Shown: in pieces, positions 1 through 7,287 of the stretch
How the letters are laid out: each line of letters opens with the position of its first letter
How positions within the stretch are numbered: position 1 is the stretch's first letter
NCBI GenBank assembly: GCA_900770185.1
Contig: CAAGJM010000030.1
Location: 1-51,564, forward strand
Length of the DNA: 51,564 nucleotides
Direction: 5' to 3'
Source of the DNA: Clostridia bacterium
GTDB lineage: Bacteria; Bacillota; Clostridia; Christensenellales; Borkfalkiaceae
Translations under genes and position numbers: made by a program
The notes under the pieces: model-generated
The model's input: only the letters and a program-made list of their open reading frames with translations
Told to the model about the DNA's origin: nothing
The model's database searches: none

Positions 1-42
1 GCTTCCCCGCAACCGCTCGTTTCATCGTGACGACGGGGAGGG

Positions 43-189
43 GCAATCGGGTATGAGGTAGCAGCTTTGGGAATAAGCGCCGTTTTAGGCAAGGCAGTTG
101 CCCGAAGTTGTACTTGTCGTACAACGAGTGGCAACTAACGCCGCATAAGGCGGCAATAAACCCAAAACCACAACGATATAACCGATTGC
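43..189. repeat. Long-hairpin GTAC-tip element, copy A
   Basis: Imperfect palindrome of 147 bp. The outer ends GCAATCGG (43-50) and CCGATTGC (182-189) are perfectly inverted. The inner stem AGTTGCC (96-102) pairs with GGCAACT (130-136), and the tip is GTTGTAC (107-113), a 5-nt loop, then GTACAAC (119-125). It ends a few bases from the rsfS stop codon. The same architecture recurs near 15700, 18785, 30560, 51350 and 51461. Sequence 1-42 holds a further CCCCG...CGGGG inverted pair and no gene that I can support. Confidence 0.75.
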
Positions 190-195
190 GACGAC

Positions 196-540
196 TTAAT
201 CTTCGTTTTCGATTTTTTCGCCTTCGCCCCAAAGCCGCTCCAAGTTATAAAACAGGCGGGTTTCGTCGTTAAAAACGTGAAGCATAACGTCGCCGAAGTC
301 CAAAATCGCCCATCTGGCGTCGCTTAAACCTTCTTTACGCAAAACTTTGTATCCCGCTTTCTCGGTTTCTTCTTCGATAAACTCTGCAAGCGACTTAACC
401 TGCGTAGACGATTTTGCGGAAGCGATTATAAAATAATCGGCAACCGTAGTTTTATCGGACACGCAAATTTTTACTATGTTTTGAGCTTTGCGCGTTTTAA
501 GCGCGTTTAAAATAAATTCGCAAGTAGATATTTCAGCCAT
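196..540 (-). CDS. rsfS: Ribosomal silencing factor RsfS
   Basis: RsfS (Iojap/YbeB/YqeL family) binds ribosomal protein uL14 and blocks joining of the 30S and 50S subunits under nutrient limitation. The 114-residue length is normal for the family. Family features visible are the YFIIASA segment in the first half and the WAILDFGDVMLHVF block near residues 77-90. The start is an ATG preceded by AAGGAGGAATT, a good ribosome binding site. It lies 9 bp after the nadD/yqeK fusion gene, so the two are probably co-transcribed, matching the conserved nadD-yqeK-rsfS order of Firmicutes. The stop is followed almost at once by palindromic element copy A. Confidence 0.95.
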   Translation of the reverse strand: MAEISTCEFILNALKTRKAQNIVKICVSDKTTVADYFIIASAKSSTQVKSLAEFIEEETEKAGYKVLRKEGLSDARWAILDFGDVMLHVFNDETRLFYNLERLWGEGEKIENED

Positions 541-549
541 AATTCCTCC

Positions 550-1683
550 TTATTTTACGTAACTTTCGTACGCAACTTTAGTTAAATAATAAATCTTATT
601 GCCCGAATTTTCAAGCATTTCGTAAATTTCTTTCAAAACTTCGATAAACCCCGCGTTAAAATCGCGATATGTCAGCCTGCGCAGTTCGTCGGCGTTTTTA
701 TACGTCCTTGACGGCTCTATCGCGTCGGCGGTGAAAATAAGTTTTTCAAGCGCGGTCATGTTCGCGCGCCCCGTGGTGTGGTACTTAACGGCGTTAATAA
801 TTTCTTCGTCGGTAATATTAAATTCGCGTTCCATTATATACGCGCCCAAAAACTGGTGCGTCACGCTTTTAACCCCGTCCGACGGGTCGACAAAATCCGG
901 ATAATTTTTCGGGTCAAGGTATTTTGCAACGTCGTGATAAAGGGCGGCAAGTTCCGCCTTTTTTTTGTCCGCGCCCGCCGCTTTCGAGAGAAGCGTAGCC
1001 GTTAAAATAACCCCCGCGGTATGAATAAGCCGCTTTTTCGGCAGATATTTTTTAACCCTTTCGTAATTTATATCGCCCGCGTAAAGCCCCTTGCTTTTAA
1101 TATATTCCGCAACGCTTTTATCGGTAAACGGGGTTATATCGAGCCCAAGCTTATTGTAAACGCGAATTTTTGAAGACGAATCGTCATCCCCGCAAAAATC
1201 AAGTTCAAAAACGCGCGCGCCGTAAGTTTTTTTAATAAATCCGACCGTTTTTTCGGTCTTTTCGCCGCCCCCGAAAGCGTCCTTCCGCCTAACGAAAACA
1301 AGGGTTGCGAGTTTTGCGATAATATCGGGGTTTTTCCATGTGGGGAAGTCGTTAATCATATCTTCGCCCATCAAAAAACAAAGTTCCGCGTCAGGGTACA
1401 GATTTTTAAAGTATCCGAGCGTTTCAAAGGTGTAACTTACTCCGCCCTTTTTTTCTTCGTAATCGCTGATTTCAACTTTATCGACACCCGTAAACGCGAG
1501 TTTAAGCATATTATATCTGTCGCAAAAGCTCACCACGTCCGCACCGATTTTATGCGGGGATATATGCGACGGCATTATAAAAAGCTTATCTAATTTAAGC
1601 CCGCTTATAGCCTTTTTTGCGGTTAAAACGTGCTCGCTATGGACGGGGTTGAACGTGCCCCCGAAAATTCCGATTTTTTGCAT
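550..1683 (-). CDS. nadD: Fused nicotinate-nucleotide adenylyltransferase / YqeK HD hydrolase
   Basis: A 377-residue fusion. Residues 1-200 are NadD, which makes deamido-NAD from nicotinate mononucleotide and ATP; it has the nucleotidyltransferase motif GGTFNPVHSEH with both histidines and a SSSKIR motif near residue 170. Residues 205-377 are a YqeK-type HD-domain phosphohydrolase (family role: symmetrical hydrolysis of Ap4A), with the histidine in RLIHTAG, the HD pair in LYHDVAKY and a later HQFLGAY. In Bacillus these are two adjacent genes; the fusion is also known in mycoplasmas. No Shine-Dalgarno is present. Instead a -35/-10 promoter ends 6 nt before the ATG, predicting a leaderless mRNA. 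Followed by rsfS. Confidence 0.93.
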   Translation of the reverse strand: MQKIGIFGGTFNPVHSEHVLTAKKAISGLKLDKLFIMPSHISPHKIGADVVSFCDRYNMLKLAFTGVDKVEISDYEEKKGGVSYTFETLGYFKNLYPDAELCFLMGEDMINDFPTWKNPDIIAKLATLVFVRRKDAFGGGEKTEKTVGFIKKTYGARVFELDFCGDDDSSSKIRVYNKLGLDITPFTDKSVAEYIKSKGLYAGDINYERVKKYLPKKRLIHTAGVILTATLLSKAAGADKKKAELAALYHDVAKYLDPKNYPDFVDPSDGVKSVTHQFLGAYIMEREFNITDEEIINAVKYHTTGRANMTALEKLIFTADAIEPSRTYKNADELRRLTYRDFNAGFIEVLKEIYEMLENSGNKIYYLTKVAYESYVK

Positions 1684-1689
1684 AGTTAA

Positions 1690-1718
1690 ATATTAGCATA
1701 CTTCGCGCGGTTTTTCAA
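1690..1718 (-). promoter_or_regulatory. Sigma-A promoter of nadD/yqeK, leaderless
   Basis: On the minus strand, -35 TTGAAA (1718-1713), a 17-bp spacer and -10 TAATAT (1695-1690). Six nucleotides separate the -10 from the ATG at 1683, so the A of the start codon is the expected transcription start. Confidence 0.7.
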
Positions 1719-1719
1719 G

Positions 1720-1747
1720 TTTAAACGGGATAAAATCTGTATATAAT
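1720..1747 (+). promoter_or_regulatory. Promoter of the 1754 membrane protein gene, leaderless
   Basis: A perfect -10 TATAAT at 1742-1747 ends 6 nt before the ATG at 1754. The -35 is weak (TTTAAA at 1720-1725, 16-bp spacer). It is interleaved with the divergent nadD promoter in only 70 bp. Confidence 0.6.
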
Positions 1748-1753
1748 CATCGT

Positions 1754-2590
1754 ATGTACACTAAGTTAAATATTTATTCGGACGGGTTTTTAAGTTACGC
1801 CGCGGCGTTTATTATATCCTACGCCGTTTTTATTTATAACCGTTTAGGCGTTTTAAAATCGCTTACACTATCACTTATCGTCGGATTTTTTGCGGCGGCG
1901 ACGGTTTTTATTATAAAAAACTTTATGGGAATAAAACACGGCGAAAAAGCGCAGCGGAAAGCTTTAATCGAAACGCTTTCCGTATCCTTTGCGTTTTATA
2001 ACGAAGATAAGCTTTTAACGCTGTTTAAAACCCTGCTCGAAAAACAAAATTTAACCGTCGTTAAGCATAGGCGTTTTTTAGAGATAACCGAACTAAACGC
2101 CGCCTTTTGCCCTATTTTTAAAAACGGAAAGTTAGACCCCGAAGACCTGATAAACGCATATAAGCGGTGCGGCTTTAAAAAGACTTTTATCGCCGCGAAA
2201 AGTTATGAAGAAGACTCGTATAAACTATCCGCTTTAAAACCCGAAACGTTTACTTTGTTTGACGAAGAAGACGTTTTTATCGCGCTTGAAAAGTTTAATT
2301 TATTGCCCGAAATTAAACTTCCCGAAATAAAAAAGCGGACGATTAAATCGTTCGCCGTAAGCCTTTTTAAAAAAGAAAATTTTAAAAAGTTTTTGGTTTC
2401 GGGGCTTATTATAATAAGTTTATCGACCGTTTCGTCGATACCCGTATTTTTTATAATCGCGGGGTCGATAATATCGCTTATATCCGTCGCGATAAAACTT
2501 ACCGCGCCCGAAACGCCCCGAAAAGATAAAGGTATATTTATACCCGCCACGAAAGGGGGCAAAAATGAGGAAAACGGCGCGACGAGTTAA
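1754..2590 (+). CDS. Four-TM membrane protein of unknown function
   Basis: A 278-residue protein. Two hydrophobic segments lie near residues 11-28 and 36-56, a soluble middle part covers about 60-205, and a second hydrophobic pair covers about 212-250. The middle part (a hydrophobic strand, FLEITELNAAF, later FTLFDEEDVFIALEKFNLLP) loosely resembles the restriction-endonuclease-like fold of membrane-attached Mrr-type proteins, but no convincing catalytic D-ExK set is visible, so this is a guess. It is transcribed divergently from nadD with no ribosome binding site; the -10 box sits directly before the ATG. The 3' end carries a 19-bp sequence that is repeated just downstream. Confidence 0.75.
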   Translation: MYTKLNIYSDGFLSYAAAFIISYAVFIYNRLGVLKSLTLSLIVGFFAAATVFIIKNFMGIKHGEKAQRKALIETLSVSFAFYNEDKLLTLFKTLLEKQNLTVVKHRRFLEITELNAAFCPIFKNGKLDPEDLINAYKRCGFKKTFIAAKSYEEDSYKLSALKPETFTLFDEEDVFIALEKFNLLPEIKLPEIKKRTIKSFAVSLFKKENFKKFLVSGLIIISLSTVSSIPVFFIIAGSIISLISVAIKLTAPETPRKDKGIFIPATKGGKNEENGATS

Positions 2591-2635
2591 ATTTTTGTTA
2601 CCGAAAAAAGCAATAGGAGGAAAACGGCGCGACGA
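2567..2635. repeat. 19-bp direct repeat, two copies
   Basis: The same 19 bases, beginning GAGGAAAACGGCG, occur at 2567-2585 (end of the membrane protein gene) and 2617-2635 (just before the yhbY stop). Period is 50 bp. It probably reflects a local duplication. Confidence 0.8.
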
Positions 2636-2929
2636 CTAAAACTCGATATGTTCCGCCTTGGGGTTAAGGCTGCGCTTATAAATAACTATTTTTTTACCGA
2701 TGGCGCAAACGGGCTCGGCGGAAAGTTTTTCGCAAAGCTCCTGCATATATTCCGGGACGGAATTTTCGGCGTTGTTTAAAACGGTTATTTTAATAAGTTC
2801 GCGCTTGTTGAGCGCGGCGGACAAACTTTCGACCATGTTTTCGGTCACGCCGCCCTTTCCTATCTGCGCGACGGGGGTTATCGTCGCCGCTAATCCCCTT
2901 AAAACGCTTCTCTGTTTAGAAGTAAACAT
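2636..2929 (-). CDS. yhbY: YhbY/YqeI-type RNA-binding protein
   Basis: A 97-residue CRS1-YhbY domain protein, a KH-like RNA-binding fold that associates with pre-50S ribosomal particles. The start MFTSKQRSVLRGLA, the QIGKGGVTENMVESLS block (the GKGG-type RNA-binding loop) and the closing GKKIVIYKRS match the family over its whole length. The start has a good ribosome binding site (AAGGAGATTATT then ATG). It lies downstream of obgE in the same direction, with a 130-bp gap containing a perfect GCCGCCGAA hairpin. Gene order obgE-yhbY-nadD is conserved in Firmicutes and fits a ribosome-assembly role. Confidence 0.95.
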   Translation of the reverse strand: MFTSKQRSVLRGLAATITPVAQIGKGGVTENMVESLSAALNKRELIKITVLNNAENSVPEYMQELCEKLSAEPVCAIGKKIVIYKRSLNPKAEHIEF

Positions 2930-2957
2930 AATAATCTCCTTAAATATCTTAAATATC

Positions 2958-2978
2958 GCCGCCGAATAATTCGGCGGC
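2958..2978. other. Perfect hairpin between obgE and yhbY
   Basis: GCCGCCGAA (2958-2966) and TTCGGCGGC (2970-2978) form a 9-bp stem with a 3-nt loop. The T-rich flank is on the plus-strand side, so as a terminator it points away from obgE/yhbY transcription. In the minus direction it would be a 5'-leader hairpin of yhbY. Confidence 0.6.
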
Positions 2979-3061
2979 TTTTAATTTTCTTATAGTGGTG
3001 TTTAACGCCGCAAAAACCGATTTATTCCCGCAAAAATAGTTGAAAACAGGAAACGTTTTCC

Positions 3062-4336
3062 TTACTCGACAAAATCGAATTCGACGTCTCCGATGACTAC
3101 GGTATCGCCGTCCTTTGCGCCGACGTTTCTGAGTGCTTTGATAACGCCCTTGTCGCGCAAGGTTTTTTGCATGTACGCCATAGAGTCGATATCGTTTAAA
3201 ACAACGTTCCTTTCCAGTGTTTTGACGAGGTTGCCGGTGACTTCGAAAACGCCGTCGTCAATCTCCTCGACGCTGAACCCGTCTCCTTTCGGCGCGGCGT
3301 AGGTAAAGCCGCTGTCGCCCTCGGGCTCGTACGCGGGCAAAGTTTTTAAGGTTGCGACTATTTCTTTTACAAGTTCTTCCGTCCCGTCGCCCGTGAGCGC
3401 GGATATTTCGAATATCTTATATTTTCTTACGTGCTTTTTGAATACTTTGACGTTTTCTTCCGCGCCCGTAATATCCGTTTTATTTAAAACCACTATCATC
3501 GGAAGTTTAGCAAGCCGTTTGCTATATGAAAGCAATTCTTTATTTATCGTCCTATAGTCTTTGAGCGGATCGCGCCCCTCAGAGCCGCTTATATCGACCA
3601 CGTGCACGAGCATACGCGTGCGCTCGATATGACGCAAAAAGTCGTGCCCTAAGCCAAGGCCCGCGCTCGCACCCTCTATAAGCCCCGGAATATCCGCGGC
3701 GACGAAGCTGTCGTCATAATAATTAACCACCCCTAAGTTCGGCGAAAGCGTGGTGAAATGATAGTTTGCAATCTTCGGTTTAGCGGCAGAAATTTTGCTG
3801 AGAAGGGTTGACTTTCCGACGTTCGGGAAGCCTATCAAGCCCACGTCCGCAATAACTTTAAGTTCAAGGTTGACCCTTTTAATCTCCGTTTTTTCGCCTT
3901 TTTGCGCAAAGTGGGGGCAGTGCCTGCGGGCGGTGGTGAATTTGGCGTTACCTTTGCCGCCTCTGCCGCCTTCCATAATAAGGCGGGTTTGTCCGTCCGA
4001 GAATATATCGCAGATAAAGTTGCCGCTAGCGGCGTCGCGTATAACCGTTCCGAGCGGCACGGGAATGTAAAGGTCTTTGCCGTTTTTGCCGTAGCACTTT
4101 TTGGCTTCGCCCTTGCCGCCGTTTTCGGCAACGTACTTATGTTTGAACTGAAAGTCGTTAAGACTTACCTTATGCCTGTCGCCGACGAAGTAGACCGCTC
4201 CGCCCTTTCCGCCGTCGCCGCCGTCGGGTCCGCCGTCCGAAACGCCTTTATAGCGTATGAATGAAACGGCGCCGTCGCCGCCGTCGCCGCTTTTAATTAA
4301 AATGCTCTCTTTGTCGATAAAATTTTCGTTAATCAT
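3062..4336 (-). CDS. obgE: GTPase ObgE/CgtA
   Basis: A 424-residue Obg GTPase with all three domains. The N-terminal glycine-rich Obg fold covers about residues 1-165 (GGDGGKGG and GGRGGKGN repeats). The G domain runs about 166-335, with P-loop GFPNVGKST, switch DIPGLIEGAS and NKTD. The C-terminal OCT domain covers about 345-424. It acts in 50S assembly and the stringent/sporulation response. The start overlaps the end of nth by 8 bp, so translation is probably coupled; there is no strong ribosome binding site of its own. It heads the obgE-yhbY-nadD-rsfS set. Confidence 0.97.
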   Translation of the reverse strand: MINENFIDKESILIKSGDGGDGAVSFIRYKGVSDGGPDGGDGGKGGAVYFVGDRHKVSLNDFQFKHKYVAENGGKGEAKKCYGKNGKDLYIPVPLGTVIRDAASGNFICDIFSDGQTRLIMEGGRGGKGNAKFTTARRHCPHFAQKGEKTEIKRVNLELKVIADVGLIGFPNVGKSTLLSKISAAKPKIANYHFTTLSPNLGVVNYYDDSFVAADIPGLIEGASAGLGLGHDFLRHIERTRMLVHVVDISGSEGRDPLKDYRTINKELLSYSKRLAKLPMIVVLNKTDITGAEENVKVFKKHVRKYKIFEISALTGDGTEELVKEIVATLKTLPAYEPEGDSGFTYAAPKGDGFSVEEIDDGVFEVTGNLVKTLERNVVLNDIDSMAYMQKTLRDKGVIKALRNVGAKDGDTVVIGDVEFDFVE

Positions 4337-4964
4337 TTTTTACACCGTTCTTTTCGCAAATATCTTTTAAAAAACACTCGCCGCACGCGGGGGTTTTCGC
4401 TTTGCAAACCTTTCTGCCGTGCCACAAAATATAGTGGTGGGCGTTCGACCAGTCGCGCTTATCTATCGCCCGCATAAGCTCTTGCTCGACCTTTAAGGGT
4501 GTGTCGCCCGCCGCTAAGCCGATGCGGCGCGAAACGCGGAAAACGTGGGTGTCGACCGCTATCGCGTCGCCGTTAAAGGCAACCGCCGTCATAACGTCCG
4601 CCGTTTTTCTGCCCACCCCGTTTAAACTCAATAAATCGTTAAAATCGCGGGGGACCACGCCGCCGAATTTTTCAATTAAGGATTCGGAAGTCTTTAAAAT
4701 ATTCTCTGCTTTTGCGTTATAAAGCCCGCACGGGCGGATAAACCCGATTAGCTCGTCTTTACTAAGCGTAAGCATTGTTTTAGGGGTGTTGTGCTCCTTA
4801 AAAAGTTCGCGCGTGACTATATTAACCCTCTCGTCGGTACACTGCGCGCTTAAAATTACGGCGACCAAAAGTTCATAGTCGCTTGAAAATTTTAGCGCGG
4901 GGCGCGCCCCGAAGTATACTTTTTTAAGCCTTTCTATAACCTCGGCTTTAGTCTTTTTGTCCAT
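4329..4964 (-). CDS. nth: Endonuclease III
   Basis: A 211-residue DNA glycosylase / AP lyase that removes oxidised pyrimidines. The helix-hairpin-helix LNGVGRKTADVM carries the catalytic lysine, the following VDTHVFRVSRR carries the catalytic aspartate, and the C-terminal [4Fe-4S] cluster has the C-x6-C-x2-C-x5-C spacing (CKAKTPACGECFLKDIC). Length is typical. No Shine-Dalgarno is visible before the ATG; the sequence there is a hairpin followed by seven T, and the promoter at 4995-5023 gives a leader of about 24 nt. Overlaps obgE by 8 bp. Confidence 0.96.
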   Translation of the reverse strand: MDKKTKAEVIERLKKVYFGARPALKFSSDYELLVAVILSAQCTDERVNIVTRELFKEHNTPKTMLTLSKDELIGFIRPCGLYNAKAENILKTSESLIEKFGGVVPRDFNDLLSLNGVGRKTADVMTAVAFNGDAIAVDTHVFRVSRRIGLAAGDTPLKVEQELMRAIDKRDWSNAHHYILWHGRKVCKAKTPACGECFLKDICEKNGVKND

Positions 4965-4997
4965 AAAAAAATACGCTTATTCTAAAACAAGCATATT
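4965..4997 (-). terminator. Intrinsic-terminator-like hairpin overlapping the nth promoter
   Basis: On the minus strand AATATGCTT (4997-4989) pairs with AAGCGTATT (4978-4970) with one G-U pair, followed by a T run up to the nth ATG. The -10 of the nth promoter (4995-5000) lies in its 5' arm, so transcripts starting there lack the full hairpin. Confidence 0.6.
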
Positions 4998-5023
4998 TTA
5001 ACATAAATTCATAAAAATAACAA
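4995..5023 (-). promoter_or_regulatory. Promoter of nth-obgE
   Basis: Minus strand: -35 TTGTTA (5023-5018), 17-bp spacer, -10 TAAAAT (5000-4995). Expected start about 4988, 24 nt before the nth ATG. Confidence 0.6.
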
Positions 5024-5030
5024 CCGATTT

Positions 5031-5060
5031 TAAAAGCCGCCGTATTAAAAGGCGGCTTTA
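5031..5060 (-). terminator. Terminator after the DUF3343 gene
   Basis: Minus strand: AAAGCCGCC and GGCGGCTTT arms (5060-5051 and 5041-5032) followed by a short T tract. Confidence 0.75.
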
Positions 5061-5090
5061 AGGTTTAACCGGGTTTCAATGTCGGCACGA

Positions 5091-5357
5091 CTATTGCTGA
5101 TTAAGCCTTACGGTCGTGGTTCTTACGCCGTTTTTTTCGACCGAATAAAAGCCGTAAAACGAACGAAAGTCATACTCTCTTAAAATTTTTACGGCAACGC
5201 CGAACGCGTTCGGCGGGAATTTAACCGACAGCCCGCACCCTAAATGCGCTTCTTTCGGGGTGGAAGCAATATCCGCCGCCCCGCCGAAATTAAGCAATAA
5301 ATCTCTGAACGCAAAAACTTCCGTTTTCGACTTGAAAACGGCAATATACGTTTTCAT
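5091..5357 (-). CDS. DUF3343 protein, putative Se/S carrier-like
   Basis: An 88-residue DUF3343 protein. The opening YIAVFKSKTEVFAFRDLL, then the PKEAHLGCGLSVKF block with the conserved Gly-Cys-Gly around residue 41, fit this family, which is annotated as a putative selenium/sulfur carrier. The start has a strong ribosome binding site (AAAGGAGAAGAAT). It is transcribed away from a cysteine-desulfurase-like gene across a 185-bp gap, a pairing common in Clostridia. That pairing supports an inferred job as acceptor of the persulfide or selenide made by the desulfurase. Biochemical function is unproven. Confidence 0.85.
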   Translation of the reverse strand: MKTYIAVFKSKTEVFAFRDLLLNFGGAADIASTPKEAHLGCGLSVKFPPNAFGVAVKILREYDFRSFYGFYSVEKNGVRTTTVRLNQQ

Positions 5358-5542
5358 ATTCTTCTCCTTTCAGCCGCCGGTATAACCCCGCCGAAAAACG
5401 CACCCGATTAAGGCGCGGAAAAGCGACGGTAAGGTTCTAAAAATCAAACGCGGCTCAGTATATATATATTATAATTTCAGCGGTTTTGTTACGGCAGTCG
5501 GCATTCTGTAACGAGCAAGCCTAAACGGATAAAGGGGGAGTT

Positions 5543-6673
5543 ATGATATATTTCGATAACGCCGCAACGGGCGGATATAAACCTTACGGGGTGACGGAAA
5601 CGGCGATAAACGTCATTAAATATTTGAACGCAAACCCCGGGCGCAGCGGGCACAGGCTCTCGCGCACGGCGGCGGACTTGGTGTATTCGTCCCGCAAAAC
5701 TTTGGCAGAGTTTTTTAACGCCAAAACCCCCGCCGACGTTATTTTCACCAAAAACTGCACCGAAGGGTTAAATATAGCGATTCACGGCACCGTAAAAAAG
5801 GGCATGCGGGTTATAACGACGGTTTTCGAGCACAACAGCGTTTTGCGCCCCCTTTTTACCCTCAAAGAAAAGGGGCTTATCGACGTAACCGTCGTTTCCC
5901 CCGAAAACGGTTGTTTTATAACCGCAAACGACGTTAAAAAAGCGTTTGACGAAAGCGTGTATATGGTCGCTGTGACGGGCGCAAGCAACGTTACGGGCGC
6001 GGTGAACGATATAAGCGGCATAGGCGAATTTTTGCGGGATAAAAACGCGTTATATCTCGTTGACGGGGCGCAGGCGGCGGGGCATATACAGATAGACGTT
6101 CAAAAATCAAATATAAACATGCTTGCCGTCGCTGGACATAAAGGAATGATGGGCATTGCGGGGTCGGGCGCGCTTATAATAAACGGCGCGGAAGTTTCTC
6201 CCCTTATGCAAGGGGGAACGGGTACGGAAAGTTTTAACCCCCTGCAACCCGACTGCTACCCCGAAAGGTTAGAGGCAGGCACCCTTAACCTGCCCGCGAT
6301 ATGCTCGCTCGAAGAAGGGGCGAGATATTTAATGAATAACCTTGACTACGCTAAAAAGTGCCTTTTAGAAGCAACGGCGTATTTGATTACGAAACTTGAA
6401 AAAAACGGCGGCGTAAAAATTTACTCTCAGCCGAACGCCGCGGGGATAGTCGCCTTTTCGCGCGCGGGGATACCGAGCACCGATTTAGCCGAAATTTTGT
6501 CCGAAAACTACGATATCGCCGTGCGCGGCGGCTTCCACTGCGCCCCGCTTTGCCATAAGTTTTTAAAAACGGACGAAGACGGCTTGGTGCGCGTTTCGCT
6601 CGCGATAAACAACACCCGCCGCGAAATAAACGAGTTTGTTGCCGCTATGGATAAAATAGTAAGTAGTGATTAG
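5543..6673 (+). CDS. Class V aminotransferase, cysteine desulfurase family
   Basis: A 376-residue PLP enzyme of the cysteine desulfurase / selenocysteine lyase group, which takes S or Se from cysteine or selenocysteine onto a cysteine persulfide. The start IYFDNAATGGYKP, the aspartate of LVDGAQAAGH and the PLP lysine of AGHKGMMG (Lys200) are present. The catalytic cysteine is Cys333 in RGGFHCAPLCHK, the sequence style of the EF2568-like subfamily rather than IscS. The start follows AAAGGGGGAGTT. The divergent DUF3343 neighbour suggests a two-component sulfur or selenium transfer pair. No IscU/SufU scaffold or selD is in the window. Confidence 0.9.
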   Translation: MIYFDNAATGGYKPYGVTETAINVIKYLNANPGRSGHRLSRTAADLVYSSRKTLAEFFNAKTPADVIFTKNCTEGLNIAIHGTVKKGMRVITTVFEHNSVLRPLFTLKEKGLIDVTVVSPENGCFITANDVKKAFDESVYMVAVTGASNVTGAVNDISGIGEFLRDKNALYLVDGAQAAGHIQIDVQKSNINMLAVAGHKGMMGIAGSGALIINGAEVSPLMQGGTGTESFNPLQPDCYPERLEAGTLNLPAICSLEEGARYLMNNLDYAKKCLLEATAYLITKLEKNGGVKIYSQPNAAGIVAFSRAGIPSTDLAEILSENYDIAVRGGFHCAPLCHKFLKTDEDGLVRVSLAINNTRREINEFVAAMDKIVSSD

Positions 6674-6900
6674 CGGCTAATGGTTAGCGGATAATGAGTA
6701 GTGATTAGCGGCAACCGTCGGCTGCTCTTTATGAGCCGCCCGCATTTAACTTCCGCCTTCGTTTCCACGAGATATTTCGCTACGCTCAATATGACAGTAA
6801 CCCGTAGCGGTAACGCCCACGACGACCCGCCCGCCCCGTCATTCTGAGCCGTAGGCGAAGAATCTCCGCGGAAGCGAACAAAACTTACAGAATTAAAAAC
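6674..6900. repeat. Interspersed intergenic repeat (CATTCTGAGC/GAATCTC family), copy 1
   Basis: Low-complexity TAGCGG/TTAGCGG words followed by a CCGCATTTAACTTCCGC...TTTCCACGAGA segment and a GTCATTCTGAGCC...GAAGAATCTCC segment. The same modules recur at 8040, 14043, 17690, 28606 and 30356. No gene is visible in 6674-6946. Confidence 0.75.
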
Positions 6901-6946
6901 CGCCGTATGGTTTGATTAACGGCAGTTTTAAATAAATATGTAATTT

Positions 6947-7240
6947 TTATTTCTTTTTAAGCTTTTTAACTATTCCGCCGAGTTTTTGCCGTTGCTTTTC
7001 GTTAAGCATGGGGGATATCGCGGCGGCAAAAGCGTCGATATCCCTATCGGTAAGAGTGCCTGCGGCGCGGCGGTTTTCGGCTTCCGTAAATATGGCGCGA
7101 AGAAGGTCCGATTCGCTCGCGCCTTCATACTTTTTGGCAAAATTTGCAATGGTGTTGAAAACGTCGCCGCTGACGGCGTTGATATTTTGGTTGCTTGCAC
7201 CGCCGTTATCGTTTTTCCCGTAATTTTTAAAATCTCGCAT
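6947..7240 (-). CDS. Small hydrophilic protein of unknown function
   Basis: A 97-residue soluble protein. The first 22 residues are Asn/Gly-rich, followed by a helical region (about 28-97) with SESDLLRAIFTEAENRR and DRDIDAFAAAISPMLNEKQRQKLGG and a lysine-rich end (VKKLKKK). It has no signal peptide or cysteines. The start is preceded by AAGGGGATAGTTT, a usable ribosome binding site. It is divergent from the Gly/Asn-rich gene at 7288, with only 47 bp between them. Both proteins contain Asn/Gly-rich stretches and helical regions, suggesting a functional pair, but I recognise no family. Confidence 0.65.
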   Translation of the reverse strand: MRDFKNYGKNDNGGASNQNINAVSGDVFNTIANFAKKYEGASESDLLRAIFTEAENRRAAGTLTDRDIDAFAAAISPMLNEKQRQKLGGIVKKLKKK

Positions 7241-7287
7241 AAACTATCCCCTTGTACTTTTAAGGATATGCAAGCGTATATTATAAA

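Noticed and set aside
3835..4264. Overlapping long frames on both strands inside obgE
   Set aside because: obgE is certain by motifs; the others are shadows caused by its Gly-rich, GC-rich codons.
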